NCBI RefSeq assembly: GCF_000364225.2
Contig: NZ_AQFT02000001.1
Coordinates: forward strand, 3,925,501-3,989,500
DNA from: Eubacterium plexicaudatum ASF492
Lineage (GTDB): Bacteria > Bacillota > Clostridia > Lachnospirales > Lachnospiraceae
Length of the DNA stretch: 64,000 nucleotides
Reading direction: 5' to 3'
Under the pieces are notes generated by a model, which saw only the letters and a list, made by a program, of their open reading frames with translations, searched no databases and was not told the origin of the DNA. Position numbers and translations under genes: made by a program. Of the stretch, positions 25,648 to 34,526 are shown piece by piece (positions within the stretch are counted from its first letter, which is position 1; each line of letters opens with the position of its first letter).

Positions 25648-26913
25648 CAGACCTCACCCCCGATCCTTGAATAATCGATGGAGGGCGTGTTGTTGCGTTT
25701 CGTCCTGCAGTTCTCGTTCTTATCCGTAGGCCGGATGGGGTAATGCGCCCCTCACAAAGGATGAAGGCGGAGGACATGTCGTCCGGCAGGAAACGGATCT
25801 CCACTTTTGAAGAAATGAACTGCATGGGAACGTCATAGGACACCTTGTCGATGGAGACGGTAGAGTCCTTGTTCACCTTCCTGGTGATGCGGTTCAGGAA
25901 ACATTCCTCCAGCCACTCCCTGGACTTAGGGCTTCGGATGGAGGAGCGTGTCTGCTGGTAGCGTTGCATGGGCGTGGTGCCAATACCGGAATGGACAGAC
26001 GTATTGTAGGTGCGCATATAGTCCTTAAGCAGCCCGTTAAACTGCGCCAGCGAGGTGATGGAATCCATGTCCAGTGTATAGAGCCAGGTTTCTTTCAGCG
26101 TCCTGAACTGGCGTTCTATCTTAGCCTTGGAAGCGCCGTCACGAATTTTTGTATGCAAAAGGACCGTCCCGATGGAGCCGCAGATGAGGGAGAGCTGCTC
26201 ATTTGAATAGCTGCATCCGTTGTCGACATAGAGCTTCGCCGGGATTCCATGGGCGGCCACGGCATCCCTCAACACCTTCTGGAAGTTATAGGCATTATCG
26301 TTATAGAAGAGGCCGCCGCCCACCAGAAAACGGGAATGGTCATCAATAATCATAATGCAGTAGACTCTCCTGCGCCGTCCGTCCTCCGTGATAAAAGGCA
26401 GGTAACAGGTATCGGCCTGCCACATCTTCCCAAAGGCATCTTCTTCAAATGCCTTCCTGTCCCGCATGCCGGGGTTGCGTGCCGATTTCAGGTCATGTTT
26501 CCTGACGAAGCGCTGGACGGCGCAGACGCTGACTGTGGCAGGGATGAAGGCTTCTTCAACGAGGTGCCGGTGGATCTGTGTAGCGTTCAGCCGTGGGAAG
26601 GCCTCCTTGAGGCGGTAGATCTCCTCGATGGCCGTGTCTGGGAGTACCCGTGTGGAGCCCTTATCGGAACGCTCCTGCGGCATGAGGGCGTCGATGCCGC
26701 CGTTCTGGTAGAGGGACACCCATTTGCTGAGGGTCTTGGGGCTGTACTGGAACACGGAGCCGTCAGGCAGGGCGAGGGGCTTTTCCGTGACTCTCTGGTA
26801 ATAGGCGTTCCTGGACGCATCCGGATAAAGGCCATGGATGACCGGCGCTATGAGAGCGAGGCGGAACTGCGCCATGGCGGCTGCGTCTGAAAGTTTTTTT
26901 GATTGTTGTCCAT
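25647..26913 (-). CDS. DDE (rve/Mu-type) transposase of transposon copy 1, two frameshifts
   Basis: The readable core (25607-26875) begins MAQFRLALIAPVIHGLYPDA. It has N-terminal helix-turn-helix segments (YSPKTLSKWVSLYQNGGIDA), then the integrase core with MWQADTCYLP (Asp), KLYVDNGCSYSNEQLSLICG (Asp) and GASKAKIERQFRTLKETW (Glu), and a Mu-type C-terminal beta-barrel. Adding one base to the T7 run at 26894-26900 extends the start to ATG 26913 (MDNNQKKLSDAAA) behind AAGGAGG. Adding one to CCCC at 25748-25751 restores the conserved end RTKRNNTPSIDYSRIGGEV and a stop at 25647. Confidence 0.87.
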
Positions 26914-27002
26914 AGAAATGTCCTCCTTAAGTGGTTTTCCCCCATTATGGGCAGAAACGGGAGGAAAGCCATGCCCATGGCGTGTGGTTGGAGGAAAACA
27001 GT

Positions 27003-27596
27003 TCATGGGCCGAACACCTGTTGGCAGTAAGGCGCCGGATTTTTATGGGACTGGAGGAAGGACTTTGTAAAACGGCGGACAAAGGCGGAGGCGAAATCCG
27101 AATAAGCCGGCTGCGTGAGCAGGGACTTAAGGAAGGAAAGGCCGGAAACCTCCATGGAGGAAAGCACGCCGAGCCAATCTTCCTTCTGCACCCGAAAGAG
27201 CTGCAGCCATCGGCGCAGCTGGGAAAGGGTGATGCCGAAGCGTTCGCATAGCCTTTCCACAGTGGAAAGGCGCAGGAAATACTCCGCCAGGACACGTAGA
27301 AGGAAGAACAGGCCGTAGCCGGAGTAGGGAATGATGAAGTCCGGGAGGATGGCATGGGTATGGCCACAGGTACAGATAAGGCGCATGATGCAGAGGCTGT
27401 GGCGGACCTGGGTGCCGCCTATAAAGTCCACCAGGGAGCGGTCATAGTAGGCATGGATGCGGCAGGATCCCTTTCCCCCACAGCAGGGACAGGTCTGCAG
27501 TTCCGAACGGAATCCGGCCATAAAGGAATCGAACAGGATCTTTGATGAACTTTTTATACGAACCAGCTTGCAAAACAGGGAATTTTCTCTTATCAT
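27003..27596 (-). CDS. DUF6431-family zinc-finger/HTH protein of transposon copy 1
   Basis: A 197-residue protein starting MIRENSLFCKLVRIKSS. A zinc-ribbon-like region, LQTCPCCGGKGSCRIHAYYD and then MRLICTCGHTHAILPDFIIP, is followed by a helix-turn-helix, STVERLCERFGITLSQLRRW. This layout resembles the DNA-binding front half of ISL3-type transposases and, more loosely, TniQ/TnsD target selectors. It is the first gene of the transposon's minus-strand operon. A sequence-specific DNA-binding role in transposition is inferred. The longer frame opening at 27782 is rejected because its extra N-terminus looks non-coding. Confidence 0.75.
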   Translation of the reverse strand: MIRENSLFCKLVRIKSSSKILFDSFMAGFRSELQTCPCCGGKGSCRIHAYYDRSLVDFIGGTQVRHSLCIMRLICTCGHTHAILPDFIIPYSGYGLFFLLRVLAEYFLRLSTVERLCERFGITLSQLRRWLQLFRVQKEDWLGVLSSMEVSGLSFLKSLLTQPAYSDFASAFVRRFTKSFLQSHKNPAPYCQQVFGP

Positions 27597-27669
27597 AATA
27601 TATGTCGGTGGTGCCGGATCCTCATGAGAGGGACATGATCCCGTATAAGGCAGGCACACTGGTATGCGA

Positions 27670-27713
27670 GAGAAAGAACGAACTGTGGAAGGGGCTGTTC
27701 TTTCTCTTTTTTT
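27670..27713 (+). terminator. Inward-facing terminator near the right end of transposon copy 1
   Basis: GAGAAAGAAC (27670-27679) pairs with 27697-27706 and is followed by seven T (27707-27713) on the plus strand. It lies upstream of the DUF6431 gene and would stop plus-strand transcripts leaving the element, antisense to its own genes. A similar but less perfect inverted repeat is at the same place in copy 2 (about 40091-40147). Confidence 0.6.
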
Positions 27714-27863
27714 GTTCCATAAAACTATATCGGAATGACATGGGATGGTCAAGAGGAAAACGTGCCGCCTCCTGTAGCACACTTTTATAGACAGTGTATA
27801 AAATTGAGATTATAATTTGACGTTTTTGTGCGGGAGATAGGAACTTTAATTTGCTGGGCTACA

Positions 27864-28484
27864 GTCAAAGTCTGCCGGTTTCTGTTCTAATGCCTGGTCA
27901 ATCATCACGCGGAGCTGTTCCCGGTGGGAGGGCTTCGCCTGATTCCCCAGCCATTTGTTGTAGCTTTTTCCATGCGGTTTTGGGTCCTCTACAATGGAAT
28001 AGCCATTCTCAACGCAGATGGTATCATTCAGCCGCCGAACCGCGCGGGTGCTGCCCCAGAAGTTTCGGAATTTCCGGTCACAGTTCACATTGACTGCGTT
28101 CCAGATGATGTGGTTATGGATATGGGATTTGTCGATATGGGTGCAGACCACAAAGGCGTGATTTCCCTTGGTGAACCGCTTTGCAAACTCCACGCCCAGC
28201 CGGTTGGCTTCTTCCGGGGTGATCTCACCGGGGACAAAGGACTGCCGGACATGGTAGGCCAGCACATCGTCCGCGCCCCGTACCCGTCCAGTGGTGGAAA
28301 TGTACTCACGTTTTGCCAGCAGAAACTCGGCATCGGCTACCCGGCTGTCACACGCAAAGCCGGTGACGAGCCTGCCGTTATCTGTCTTTTGCGGGTTGGA
28401 TACATAGTCGATAATGTCACTGACCGCCTGACTTTCGGTGCGGCCTTTGCCAATGTGCAGCGGCATGATGCGTGTGGTTGCCAT
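27864..28484 (-). pseudogene. ICE relaxase (MobP-type), N-terminal catalytic part cut by a transposon
   Basis: The first 207 residues of the relaxase of a Tn1549-type ICE. They include TRIMPLHIGKGRTESQAVSD at the start, the catalytic histidine triad in HIDKSHIHNHIIWNAVN (near residues 118-134) and VRRLNDTICVENGYSIVE. The frame runs KPADFD at 27864 and then six codons into transposon sequence to a stop at 27846. The C-terminal part is at 23509-24312. GGGAGG precedes the ATG. The relaxase domain alone might still be made, but the protein lacks its C-terminal half, so transfer is probably impaired. Confidence 0.88.
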
Positions 28485-28540
28485 GATGGAATCCTCCCTT
28501 CATAACAAAACGGCCTGCATATGCAGACCGCTTGTTTCTT

Positions 28541-28666
28541 TTATTCACCATTTTTGTATCGGATGACCGGAATCTGTCTGACCTTTTTTCCAATGGTCCG
28601 GCGTTCTAACGCAAAAATCATATCGCTGGTGCGCTCAAAAAATCCGATGTCCTTTTTCCAGCTCAT
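28541..28666 (-). CDS. Possible 41-residue protein upstream of the relaxase gene
   Basis: A short minus-strand frame reading MSWKKDIGFFERTSDMIFAL and then ERRTIGKKVRQIPVIRYKNG-E. It is basic and coherent but has no clear ribosome-binding site and no recognised family. It may be the 3' remnant of a longer gene. It lies between the DUF1016 nuclease gene and the relaxase gene. Confidence 0.3.
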   Translation of the reverse strand: MSWKKDIGFFERTSDMIFALERRTIGKKVRQIPVIRYKNGE

Positions 28667-28701
28667 CCCGCATTTATAATGCTGTAAGCCGATATAACTG
28701 C

Positions 28702-28730
28702 AAATCGTCCCGTCTATCGGGACGATTTTT
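28702..28730 (+). terminator. Plus-strand rho-independent terminator
   Basis: AAATCGTCCCG (28702-28712) pairs with 28718-28728 around the loop TCTAT, and the T run extends to 28730. It points rightward, against the minus-strand genes on both sides, so it may limit antisense transcription; no plus-strand gene ends here. Confidence 0.6.
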
Positions 28731-28775
28731 CATTTTTCTGCCGCAGCCGGGCAGACTTTATTACTGGCTCCCATA

Positions 28776-29091
28776 TTATTCTTCCAGCTTATAAAAGCTG
28801 TCCAGGTTCAGCTCCCGTTTCAATTCTTCTTCTGATGGCAAATAAGTAAAATACTTAGACGCAAATATTTGATGATTATCTTCCGGCAGCGTGTATTTTA
28901 CAATGGAATCCCCTTTGTCCGCACAAAGAACAATGCCAATCGGTTGTGAATCCCCCTCATTCATCATTTCACGGGTATAATAGTTCACATACATCTGCAT
29001 TTGTCCTAAATCCTGATGGGTCAGCTTGCCCATTTTCAAATCTATGAGGACAAAGCATTTCAGAATATAGTTATAAAAAATCAGGTCGATG
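28776..29091 (-). pseudogene. DUF1016/YhcG-type nuclease, C-terminal part split off by a RIT element
   Basis: Reading from the RIT border at 29091 gives IDLIFYNYILKCFVLIDLKM, then GKLTHQDLGQMQMYVNYYTR, GIVLCADKGDSIVKY, and a stop after FYKLEE. This is the PD-(D/E)xK nuclease half of a YhcG/DUF1016 protein; D-L-I-F-Y and V-L-I-D-L-K hold the catalytic acids and Lys. The N-terminal half is at 32626-33335. The RIT insertion lies at the first catalytic Asp codon and duplicated TCGATG. Alone this piece has an internal ATG (29039) but no clear ribosome site. Confidence 0.85.
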
Positions 29092-29274
29092 TTATTCCGA
29101 TTTCAGAATAAAATAGATTATTCCGATTCTCTGATTATTCCGATTTTAGCATAGAAACCTTGATATTAACAGTCCCCCCATAAGAAAAAATCGGAATAAT
29201 TCTAAATCCCCTGCCTAAGTGATTACTCCTTTGTTATGCTATTAAAATAAACCACAGCAAAGGAGGACATATCC

Positions 29275-30516
29275 ATGTCACTATCAATTGATGAAGCCAT
29301 CAAAAAGGTGCTTTCCTTTTTAAAAAGTATCCCTATGGCTCCTGCAACAGTAAAGTACTACTCTTGCTGCTGTTCGCATGTCAGGGATTACTGTCAGCGC
29401 AATGCCTTACAGGAATTCTCATACAAAGATGCGGCTTCTTTCACAGCAGAACAGCTGAAACTGGCTGAAAATGGTAAATTCGGCAAAATCTATGCACTGA
29501 TCATGCGGAAAGCCGCTTACTATGTGGCAGATTGTTTCGAAACAGGTACGCTTGAATGGAAACGCAACAGGTATACAATAACGGAACTACCTGAAAATTA
29601 CCAGCAGATTCTTGGTTCTTTTGAGGAGTCTATTTCCGGAAAACTTGCCGAAGGGTCAGTCTATAACATCATTCATGAAATCCGGAAATTCCTGAAGTAT
29701 CTTGAGAAAGCAGGCTGCCTCACTATCCAGGATCTGTCAGCTGATATCCTGCGTGCATATGTGATCCAAGAGGCTCCTAAACACATGGGCAATTACGTAA
29801 ACCTCACATGGCCTCTGAAAAAGTTCCTTGCTTATGTCAAAAAGAGCGGCGTTGCCCTCTCAGGAACATTCGATTTCCTTCTGGCAAACCCGGCACCTGT
29901 ACATGAGAGGGTGCTTCCGGCATTTGATGATGATGAAACAAAGGCAATACTTGAAAGCATAGATACATCAACAAAACAGGGCAGGCGTGATTATGCAGTG
30001 GTAATGCTTGCGCTTGACACCGGCCTTAGATGGTCGGACATTGCCAAGATGCAGCTTTCCGACATTTTATGGGAGAAGCGGGAAATCCGGGTGAAACAGG
30101 AAAAGACGGACACTCCGCTTACACTTCCGCTGACGCTCCGGGCAGGGACTGCTGTAGCAGACTATATATTAGAGGCCAGGCCGAAATGCAGCAGTCCATA
30201 TGTTTTTCTCCGCCTCAGAAAACCTTACTCTTCTATGCTTTCATCTGCGTCTCCCACAAAAGACCTCATGGGACGTTACTTCAAGAAAAATGGTATCGAA
30301 CACCATTTCGGTGATGGAAAGACATTTCATGGGCTCCGCAGGACTATGGGAACCAATCTCGTCAGGAACGGGACCCCGCTGGAAGCGGTGTCACAGATCT
30401 TGGGCCACCGCGATATAAATTCGTCCAGGCACTATATATCCCTCCATGATGAAATGCTGGCTGAATGCTGCATGGACATCAGCATGTTCGCTACAGAGAA
30501 GGAGGGGCTGCAATGA
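29275..30516 (+). CDS. ritA: RIT tyrosine recombinase, first of three
   Basis: A 413-residue recombinase. The N-terminal two thirds form SAM-like core-binding helices (about residues 5-220). The catalytic domain shows Arg in ALDTGLRWSDIAKMQ, Lys in VKQEKTDTPLTLPL, HGLRRTMGTNLV (His, Arg), and LGHRDINSSRHYISL (His, Tyr). AAAGGAGG precedes the ATG. Its stop overlaps the next start (ATGA), so the three recombinases are translated as a coupled set. In RIT elements all three are thought to act together; how they divide the cleavage steps is not known. The symbol follows the element's published naming by position only. Confidence 0.88.
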   Translation: MSLSIDEAIKKVLSFLKSIPMAPATVKYYSCCCSHVRDYCQRNALQEFSYKDAASFTAEQLKLAENGKFGKIYALIMRKAAYYVADCFETGTLEWKRNRYTITELPENYQQILGSFEESISGKLAEGSVYNIIHEIRKFLKYLEKAGCLTIQDLSADILRAYVIQEAPKHMGNYVNLTWPLKKFLAYVKKSGVALSGTFDFLLANPAPVHERVLPAFDDDETKAILESIDTSTKQGRRDYAVVMLALDTGLRWSDIAKMQLSDILWEKREIRVKQEKTDTPLTLPLTLRAGTAVADYILEARPKCSSPYVFLRLRKPYSSMLSSASPTKDLMGRYFKKNGIEHHFGDGKTFHGLRRTMGTNLVRNGTPLEAVSQILGHRDINSSRHYISLHDEMLAECCMDISMFATEKEGLQ

Positions 30517-31478
30517 AAACAAAACAGAAAACATTTGTATTTGCAAGCCTTTTTGCCGATGACATCCAGGGGATGGTGGAATACAAAGCCGCACTCGGAC
30601 ATAAATGCGAAAGCTATGCCTGGGCCCTGCAGACTTTTGACCGGTACTGCCTGTCCCATCATCCGGATTCCGGCACGCTCACCCAGGAGATCGCTTTTGG
30701 CTTCTGTCAGGCCGGGACAGATGGGAAAAACTGCGGATACCGCGCAGGCACAGTCCGGGAATTCGGCCGTTACCTCTCTGCCATAGGGAAAGAGGCATAC
30801 ATCCTTCCCATGAATTTCTTCCCGCAGAAAAAAGCAGACCTTCCCTATATCATGTCAGATAATGAGATCCGGTCATTTTTCGGGGCAGCAGACCGTTATC
30901 CCCATGCAGACAACAGCCCCCTGCTCGAATATACGGTTCCGGTAATCTTCAGGCTCCAGTTCGCTACGGGAATGAGGCCGCAGGAAGCAAGGACCCTGAA
31001 GCGGGCCGACTTTAATTTTTCGAAAAACACGATATATATAGATGAAGCAAAAGGCCATAGGGACCGCAGGATTGTGACCCTGCCGAATGTGATGGAGCTG
31101 TGCAGGAAATATGACGCCATAGCAGAATCCCTCCATCCTGGCAGGACATATTTCTTCCCGTCCCCTGACGGCAGCCCATACACGCATGGCTGGATGACGG
31201 AAAAATTCCACAAATGCTGGGAAAATGCCGGGAACAATACATCTTCCAAAAGCTGTACCCCTTATGATCTCAGACATAATTTCGCAACCAGGACGCTCAT
31301 GCGCTGGGTGGAGGAAGGAAAGGACCTGAATGTATATGCGCCATACTTAAGCACCTACATGGGGCATGTCACTTTTAACAGCACCTTCTATTACATCCAC
31401 CTTCTGCCAGAGAAGCTGGGTATCCAGAAGTTCATGGACATCCAGGGGATCATCCCGGAGGTGCCGCATGAAAGCTGA
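30513..31478 (+). CDS. ritB: RIT tyrosine recombinase, second of three
   Basis: A 321-residue recombinase that starts at the ATG overlapping the first gene's stop by four bases. An N-terminal core-binding domain (MVEYKAALGHKCESYAWALQ) is followed by the catalytic domain with Arg in LQFATGMRPQEARTLKRADF, Lys in YIDEAKGHRDRRIVTLP, TPYDLRHNFATRTLMRW (His near Arg), and YMGHVTFNSTFYYIHLLPEK (His, Tyr). The catalytic set appears complete. Its end overlaps the third recombinase gene by 11 bases. Confidence 0.87.
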   Translation: MKTKQKTFVFASLFADDIQGMVEYKAALGHKCESYAWALQTFDRYCLSHHPDSGTLTQEIAFGFCQAGTDGKNCGYRAGTVREFGRYLSAIGKEAYILPMNFFPQKKADLPYIMSDNEIRSFFGAADRYPHADNSPLLEYTVPVIFRLQFATGMRPQEARTLKRADFNFSKNTIYIDEAKGHRDRRIVTLPNVMELCRKYDAIAESLHPGRTYFFPSPDGSPYTHGWMTEKFHKCWENAGNNTSSKSCTPYDLRHNFATRTLMRWVEEGKDLNVYAPYLSTYMGHVTFNSTFYYIHLLPEKLGIQKFMDIQGIIPEVPHES

Positions 31479-32514
31479 TGCCTCAAGGGTTCTGGTCCGC
31501 AAACATCTCAGACCGTATTTTACCGTGTTTCTACCAAAACAACGCGGCTGCAGTGACAACACCATACAGAGTATACATGACACATGGAACCTGTTCCTCC
31601 GTTACCTTTCTGCTGCAAAGGGCATTGACAACAGTCGGCTTGCTTTCTCAGATATCGACCCGGCGGTCGTGACTGGATTTCTCGACCAGATGGAATTCGA
31701 GAAAGGCTGGAAACCATCAACAAGGAACCAGCGTCTAAGCTGCCTGAGATCATTTTTCAGATATGCGGCATCCATGGAACCTGTTCTTTATCCTTGTTCG
31801 GCAGCACTGGGGGAGATACCCTTGAAAAAGGGGGCTGACCGTTCATATGTCATTGAATTCCTGAGCCCGGAAGAGATGAAATCCCTGCTGGCCGTACCGG
31901 ATACAAAGACAAGACTCGGAGTGAGGGATCAGTTTTTCATGGCGCTGATGTACGATTCGGCAGCAAGGGACTGCGAGATGCTGGGGCTGAAGCTGGAGGA
32001 TTTCCATGAAGATAACAATACTGTCTACTTATGGGGCAAAGGCGCAAAGCCCCGGCTTGTTCCTGTTTCAGGGGAGACCACAGCGCTTTTTGTCAACTAC
32101 CGCAGAAAATTTCATCAGGGTTCAGCCTTACAGGAGCCGTTGTTTTACACGATACATAAAAGGGAGAAGACACCAATGTCGGATGACAATGTTGCCCGTT
32201 TCCTCAAAAAATATGCCGATTTAGCGAGAATGGAAAAACCTGACATCCCTGAAAGGATCCATCCCCACATGTTCAGGAAGTCGCGTGCCATGCACCTTTA
32301 CCGTGCGGGAATGCCGCTGGCCCTTTTAGCGGAATTTCTCGGCCATGAGGATCCAGAAACGACCCGTATCTACGCATATGCTGACACTGAGATGAAACGC
32401 AAAGCGATTGAAAAGGCTTCGCAAAATGTTGGGGAAGTCGCCAGCCTCCCTACAGAAAAAGCGTTTTGGGAAGGTGATGACGACATCATCGGGCGACTTT
32501 GTAGGGGATACTAA
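31468..32514 (+). CDS. ritC: RIT tyrosine recombinase, third of three
   Basis: A 348-residue recombinase. The start at 31468 (MKADASRVLVRKHLRPYFTV) lies inside the end of the second gene; the longer frame from 31366 is an overlap artefact. The N-terminal SAM-like domain has the XerC/D-type stretch STRNQRLSCLRSFFRYA. The catalytic domain shows Arg in MYDSAARDCEMLGLKLEDF, Lys in LWGKGAKPRLVPV, HPHMFRKSRAMHLYRAG (His, Arg) and FLGHEDPETTRIYAYADTEM (His, Tyr). The tail MKRKAIEKA is Xer-like. Only 100 bases separate its stop from the right inverted repeat. Confidence 0.88.
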   Translation: MKADASRVLVRKHLRPYFTVFLPKQRGCSDNTIQSIHDTWNLFLRYLSAAKGIDNSRLAFSDIDPAVVTGFLDQMEFEKGWKPSTRNQRLSCLRSFFRYAASMEPVLYPCSAALGEIPLKKGADRSYVIEFLSPEEMKSLLAVPDTKTRLGVRDQFFMALMYDSAARDCEMLGLKLEDFHEDNNTVYLWGKGAKPRLVPVSGETTALFVNYRRKFHQGSALQEPLFYTIHKREKTPMSDDNVARFLKKYADLARMEKPDIPERIHPHMFRKSRAMHLYRAGMPLALLAEFLGHEDPETTRIYAYADTEMKRKAIEKASQNVGEVASLPTEKAFWEGDDDIIGRLCRGY

Positions 32515-32625
32515 TCAAAAAGATTATTCCGATAAAATAACATAGACAGCCTAATTCATGTAGACTGCATATAGATTTCTTAGGCGGTCTATGTTAAAAT
32601 CGGAATAATCAGAGAATCGGAATAA

Positions 32626-33335
32626 TCGATGAAAAAGTCCTGCCCATCCAGTGTAAACCGCTTTTGGCGCGCCACAAATGAAAAACCGCGTCCAAGCTCT
32701 AAAAGGAAGTGCTGAAGATGGTCGATCAAGGCTTGCTCCAATTCGCCCTCATACACATGGGTGTCCGGTTGAATCTGCAAAAACTCCATCACATAGGGGT
32801 CCTTGACGATCTTTTCATATTCCGGTTTTGGCTCGGTAGTCTGGATTTCTTTTGCTACAAGCGATTTATCCTGACTGGCTAAAATACGTTGATAGTACAT
32901 TGTATTGATCTGCCGTTCCAGCTGCCGGACACTCCACGCGGACTTTACACATTCTTCCGCATAGAAAGTCCTTGCCTGTTCGTCTGGCACACGCATCAAA
33001 AGCCGGTAGTGGGACCAGCTCAATTCGCTCCACAGTGTGGAGCGAATTGGAAAGGTGCAGTAAAATTGCCGCATATTGCGTAATCCCTGAACACTAAAAC
33101 CCTTTCCAAATTCAGCAGTCAGCTGTTCAGACAAATATTGCAGCAGCTTCTTTCCATACTCGGCCCGGTCATTTTCCCCACACGCTTTATAAATTTGTTC
33201 GCCTATTTCCCAATAGGTGATTACCATAGTGGAATTTACCGCCGCGCTTAAACGGTGCTGCGCGGAAACAATCGAATTGCGGATAGAATGATAGGTCTGT
33301 TCCGCATTTTGGTTAATCTGCAAATCGTGATTCAA
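32626..33335 (-). pseudogene. DUF1016/YhcG-type nuclease, N-terminal part split off by a RIT element
   Basis: The N-terminal domain of a YhcG-like protein: AQHRLSAAVNSTMVITYWEI, GEQIYKACGENDRAEYGKKL, LSWSHYRLLMRVPDEQARTF, SVRQLERQINTMYYQRIL, then the first nuclease strand FTLDGQDFFID. Beyond Asp the frame enters the RIT repeat and stops at 32589. Joined to 28776-29091 the product would be about 340 residues, the normal family length. DUF1016 proteins are PD-(D/E)xK nucleases often linked to phage defence or restriction loci. It lies next to the AbiE pair inside the ICE. Confidence 0.87.
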
Positions 33336-33541
33336 TTTTGCTCCCTCCTTGCCTATGGACGATTATACCACGAAACCGCCAAAAAATAAATGCCCCAAAT
33401 ATCTTGCTGTCTTTTTCATAAAAGCTGCGCTTGTTCTCATTGGAGATCGTCAAAAGCCCGCAGTAATGGGACCATGACAATTTAACAGACGGTGTCTGGC
33501 ATTTTCATAAGCCGGATAGAACGCCCTCATAACTGATGGGA

Positions 33542-33588
33542 AACATCCCCCATTAACTTACCCCACTAACATCCCCCATTAACTTACC
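33542..33588. repeat. Tandem 26-bp direct repeat in the 33336-33672 gap
   Basis: AACATCCCCCATTAACTTAC-C occurs at 33542-33562 and 33568-33588, a period of 26 bases. It lies about 210 bases upstream of the DUF1016 start and 85 bases downstream of the AbiEii stop on the minus strand. It could be an operator for the nuclease gene or a decayed mobile end. No gene was seen in the rest of the gap. Confidence 0.5.
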
Positions 33589-33672
33589 TCATTATTGTTT
33601 CAGATATTTTACTCGAAAACTTTTCATTTGATTTACACTCGCCGCAGATTTTACAGTAATGCCCGCGCTTTT

Positions 33673-34526
33673 TCATTCCGCCTCACCGTCCTCTGTCAGA
33701 GCATACAAACGGTGGACCGCACCCATAACGGTGTTCCATTCCAGATCAGCCGCATAGGAAAATTTCCTGCGATAAGCGGACCAAAGCGCCTGCATCGCAT
33801 GGCTGTTTTCTACTTCGGAAAACACTTCCTTCGCCTCTTTCAAATGCCCCTCCGTCCCACGCTTGCGGGCAGTAGCAAGGAGCGCGTGGCGGAGAATATC
33901 GGAATCCAGCGTTTTTCCGTGAAGCTGTTCCAAAATGTAGAGGTCATAAAATCCCTCATGCAGGTGTTTGTTATGGTCCGGGCAATCATTGTTTCCAGCT
34001 TTTCCGCAAGTACGGTTTCCAGATTGTACGCCCAAATATCAATGGAGCGTTCCTCCAGCATAAGCCGGAAGCTGTACCGGACTGCCCTTGGCGTAATCAC
34101 ATCCCCGGTAGAAATATCAATTTTCAGCGGCGTCACCACTCCGTCAAAAACAGTGGCCATGCTGACCCGAATCCCCGGATACTCGGCCTCGTCCATGATT
34201 TCCGAAATGCTTTTCACCTGGAACTCCACTCCGTCCTCAATGGGGACTGCTATGATGGAGGACATCAGATTTTCAATGTCCTCCACATTCACGCTGGCTC
34301 CTCTGACGGTTGCGTCTAAATCCATTGTAGACCGGGCATCCAACCCTACCATTGCGGCAACCAGCATCCCGCCTTTCAAAATAAAGTTATCCCGATACTC
34401 AGAAAGGGAAATGCGTTCCAGAAAACGCTCCATCATATAGTTCCGCATCAAAATCTGTGCGTCCGCCGATTTCTCCTTTGCGAGATTGCGGATCAAATCT
34501 TTCAGCTGCCTTGCTGTCTTTATCAT
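33673..34526 (-). CDS. abiEii: AbiEii toxin (nucleotidyltransferase), frameshifted
   Basis: The toxin half of a type IV AbiE toxin-antitoxin pair. The nucleotidyltransferase core reads FILKGGMLVAAMVGLDARST and then MDLDATVRG (the G-x-x-x-x-x-x-x-D-x-D motif near residues 50-75). Then come PLKIDISTGDVITPRAVRYS and ETVLAEKLETMIAR. The frame opening at 34526 derails near 33950. Adding one base to the A run at 33948-33951 gives RDFYDLYILEQLHGKTLDSD and continuity to the stop at 33673, about 284 residues in all. AbiEii toxins block growth by nucleotidyl transfer to RNA targets. The start overlaps the antitoxin stop (ATGA). Confidence 0.87.

Larger units (their letters stand above)
24313..27863 (-). 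mobile_element. Four-gene DDE/AAA transposon (copy 1), inserted in the relaxase gene
   Basis: A 3551-bp element with exact borders. It starts TGTCGGACGGCAAATTGA on the plus strand at 24313 and, on the minus strand from 27863, TGTAGCCCAGCAAATTAA; 12 to 13 of 18 bases agree and both tips are TGT. It is flanked by the 6-bp duplication GTCAAA (24307-24312 and 27864-27869). It encodes, in transcription order, a DUF6431 protein, a DDE transposase, an AAA ATPase and a DUF5348 protein. TGT...ACA ends with a transposase plus ATPase pair are typical of the Tn7/Tn5053/Tn552/Mu group. Restoring the duplication rejoins the relaxase frame. Confidence 0.92.
29092..32625 (+). mobile_element. RIT (Recombinase-in-Trio) element
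   Basis: A 3534-bp insertion holding three overlapping tyrosine-recombinase genes on the plus strand. The 6-bp duplication TCGATG lies at 29086-29091 and 32626-32631, and removing one copy plus the element rejoins the DUF1016 gene in frame. The ends carry a 38-bp inverted repeat (29117-29154 and 32589-32626, one mismatch) built from two copies of ATTATTCCGATT. The left end has one more TTATTCCGAT copy at 29092. Trio order and inverted repeats match described RIT elements. Confidence 0.9.

Noticed and set aside
29275..32514. Tn554-like TnpA/TnpB/TnpC module instead of a RIT element
   Set aside because: Tn554 has two tyrosine recombinases and a smaller unrelated TnpC and lacks inverted repeats; here all three genes are tyrosine recombinases and long inverted repeats are present.
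29092..32626. The ATTATTCCGATT repeats as a CRISPR array
   Set aside because: Copies are in both orientations with irregular spacing at two ends of an element, and there are no cas genes.
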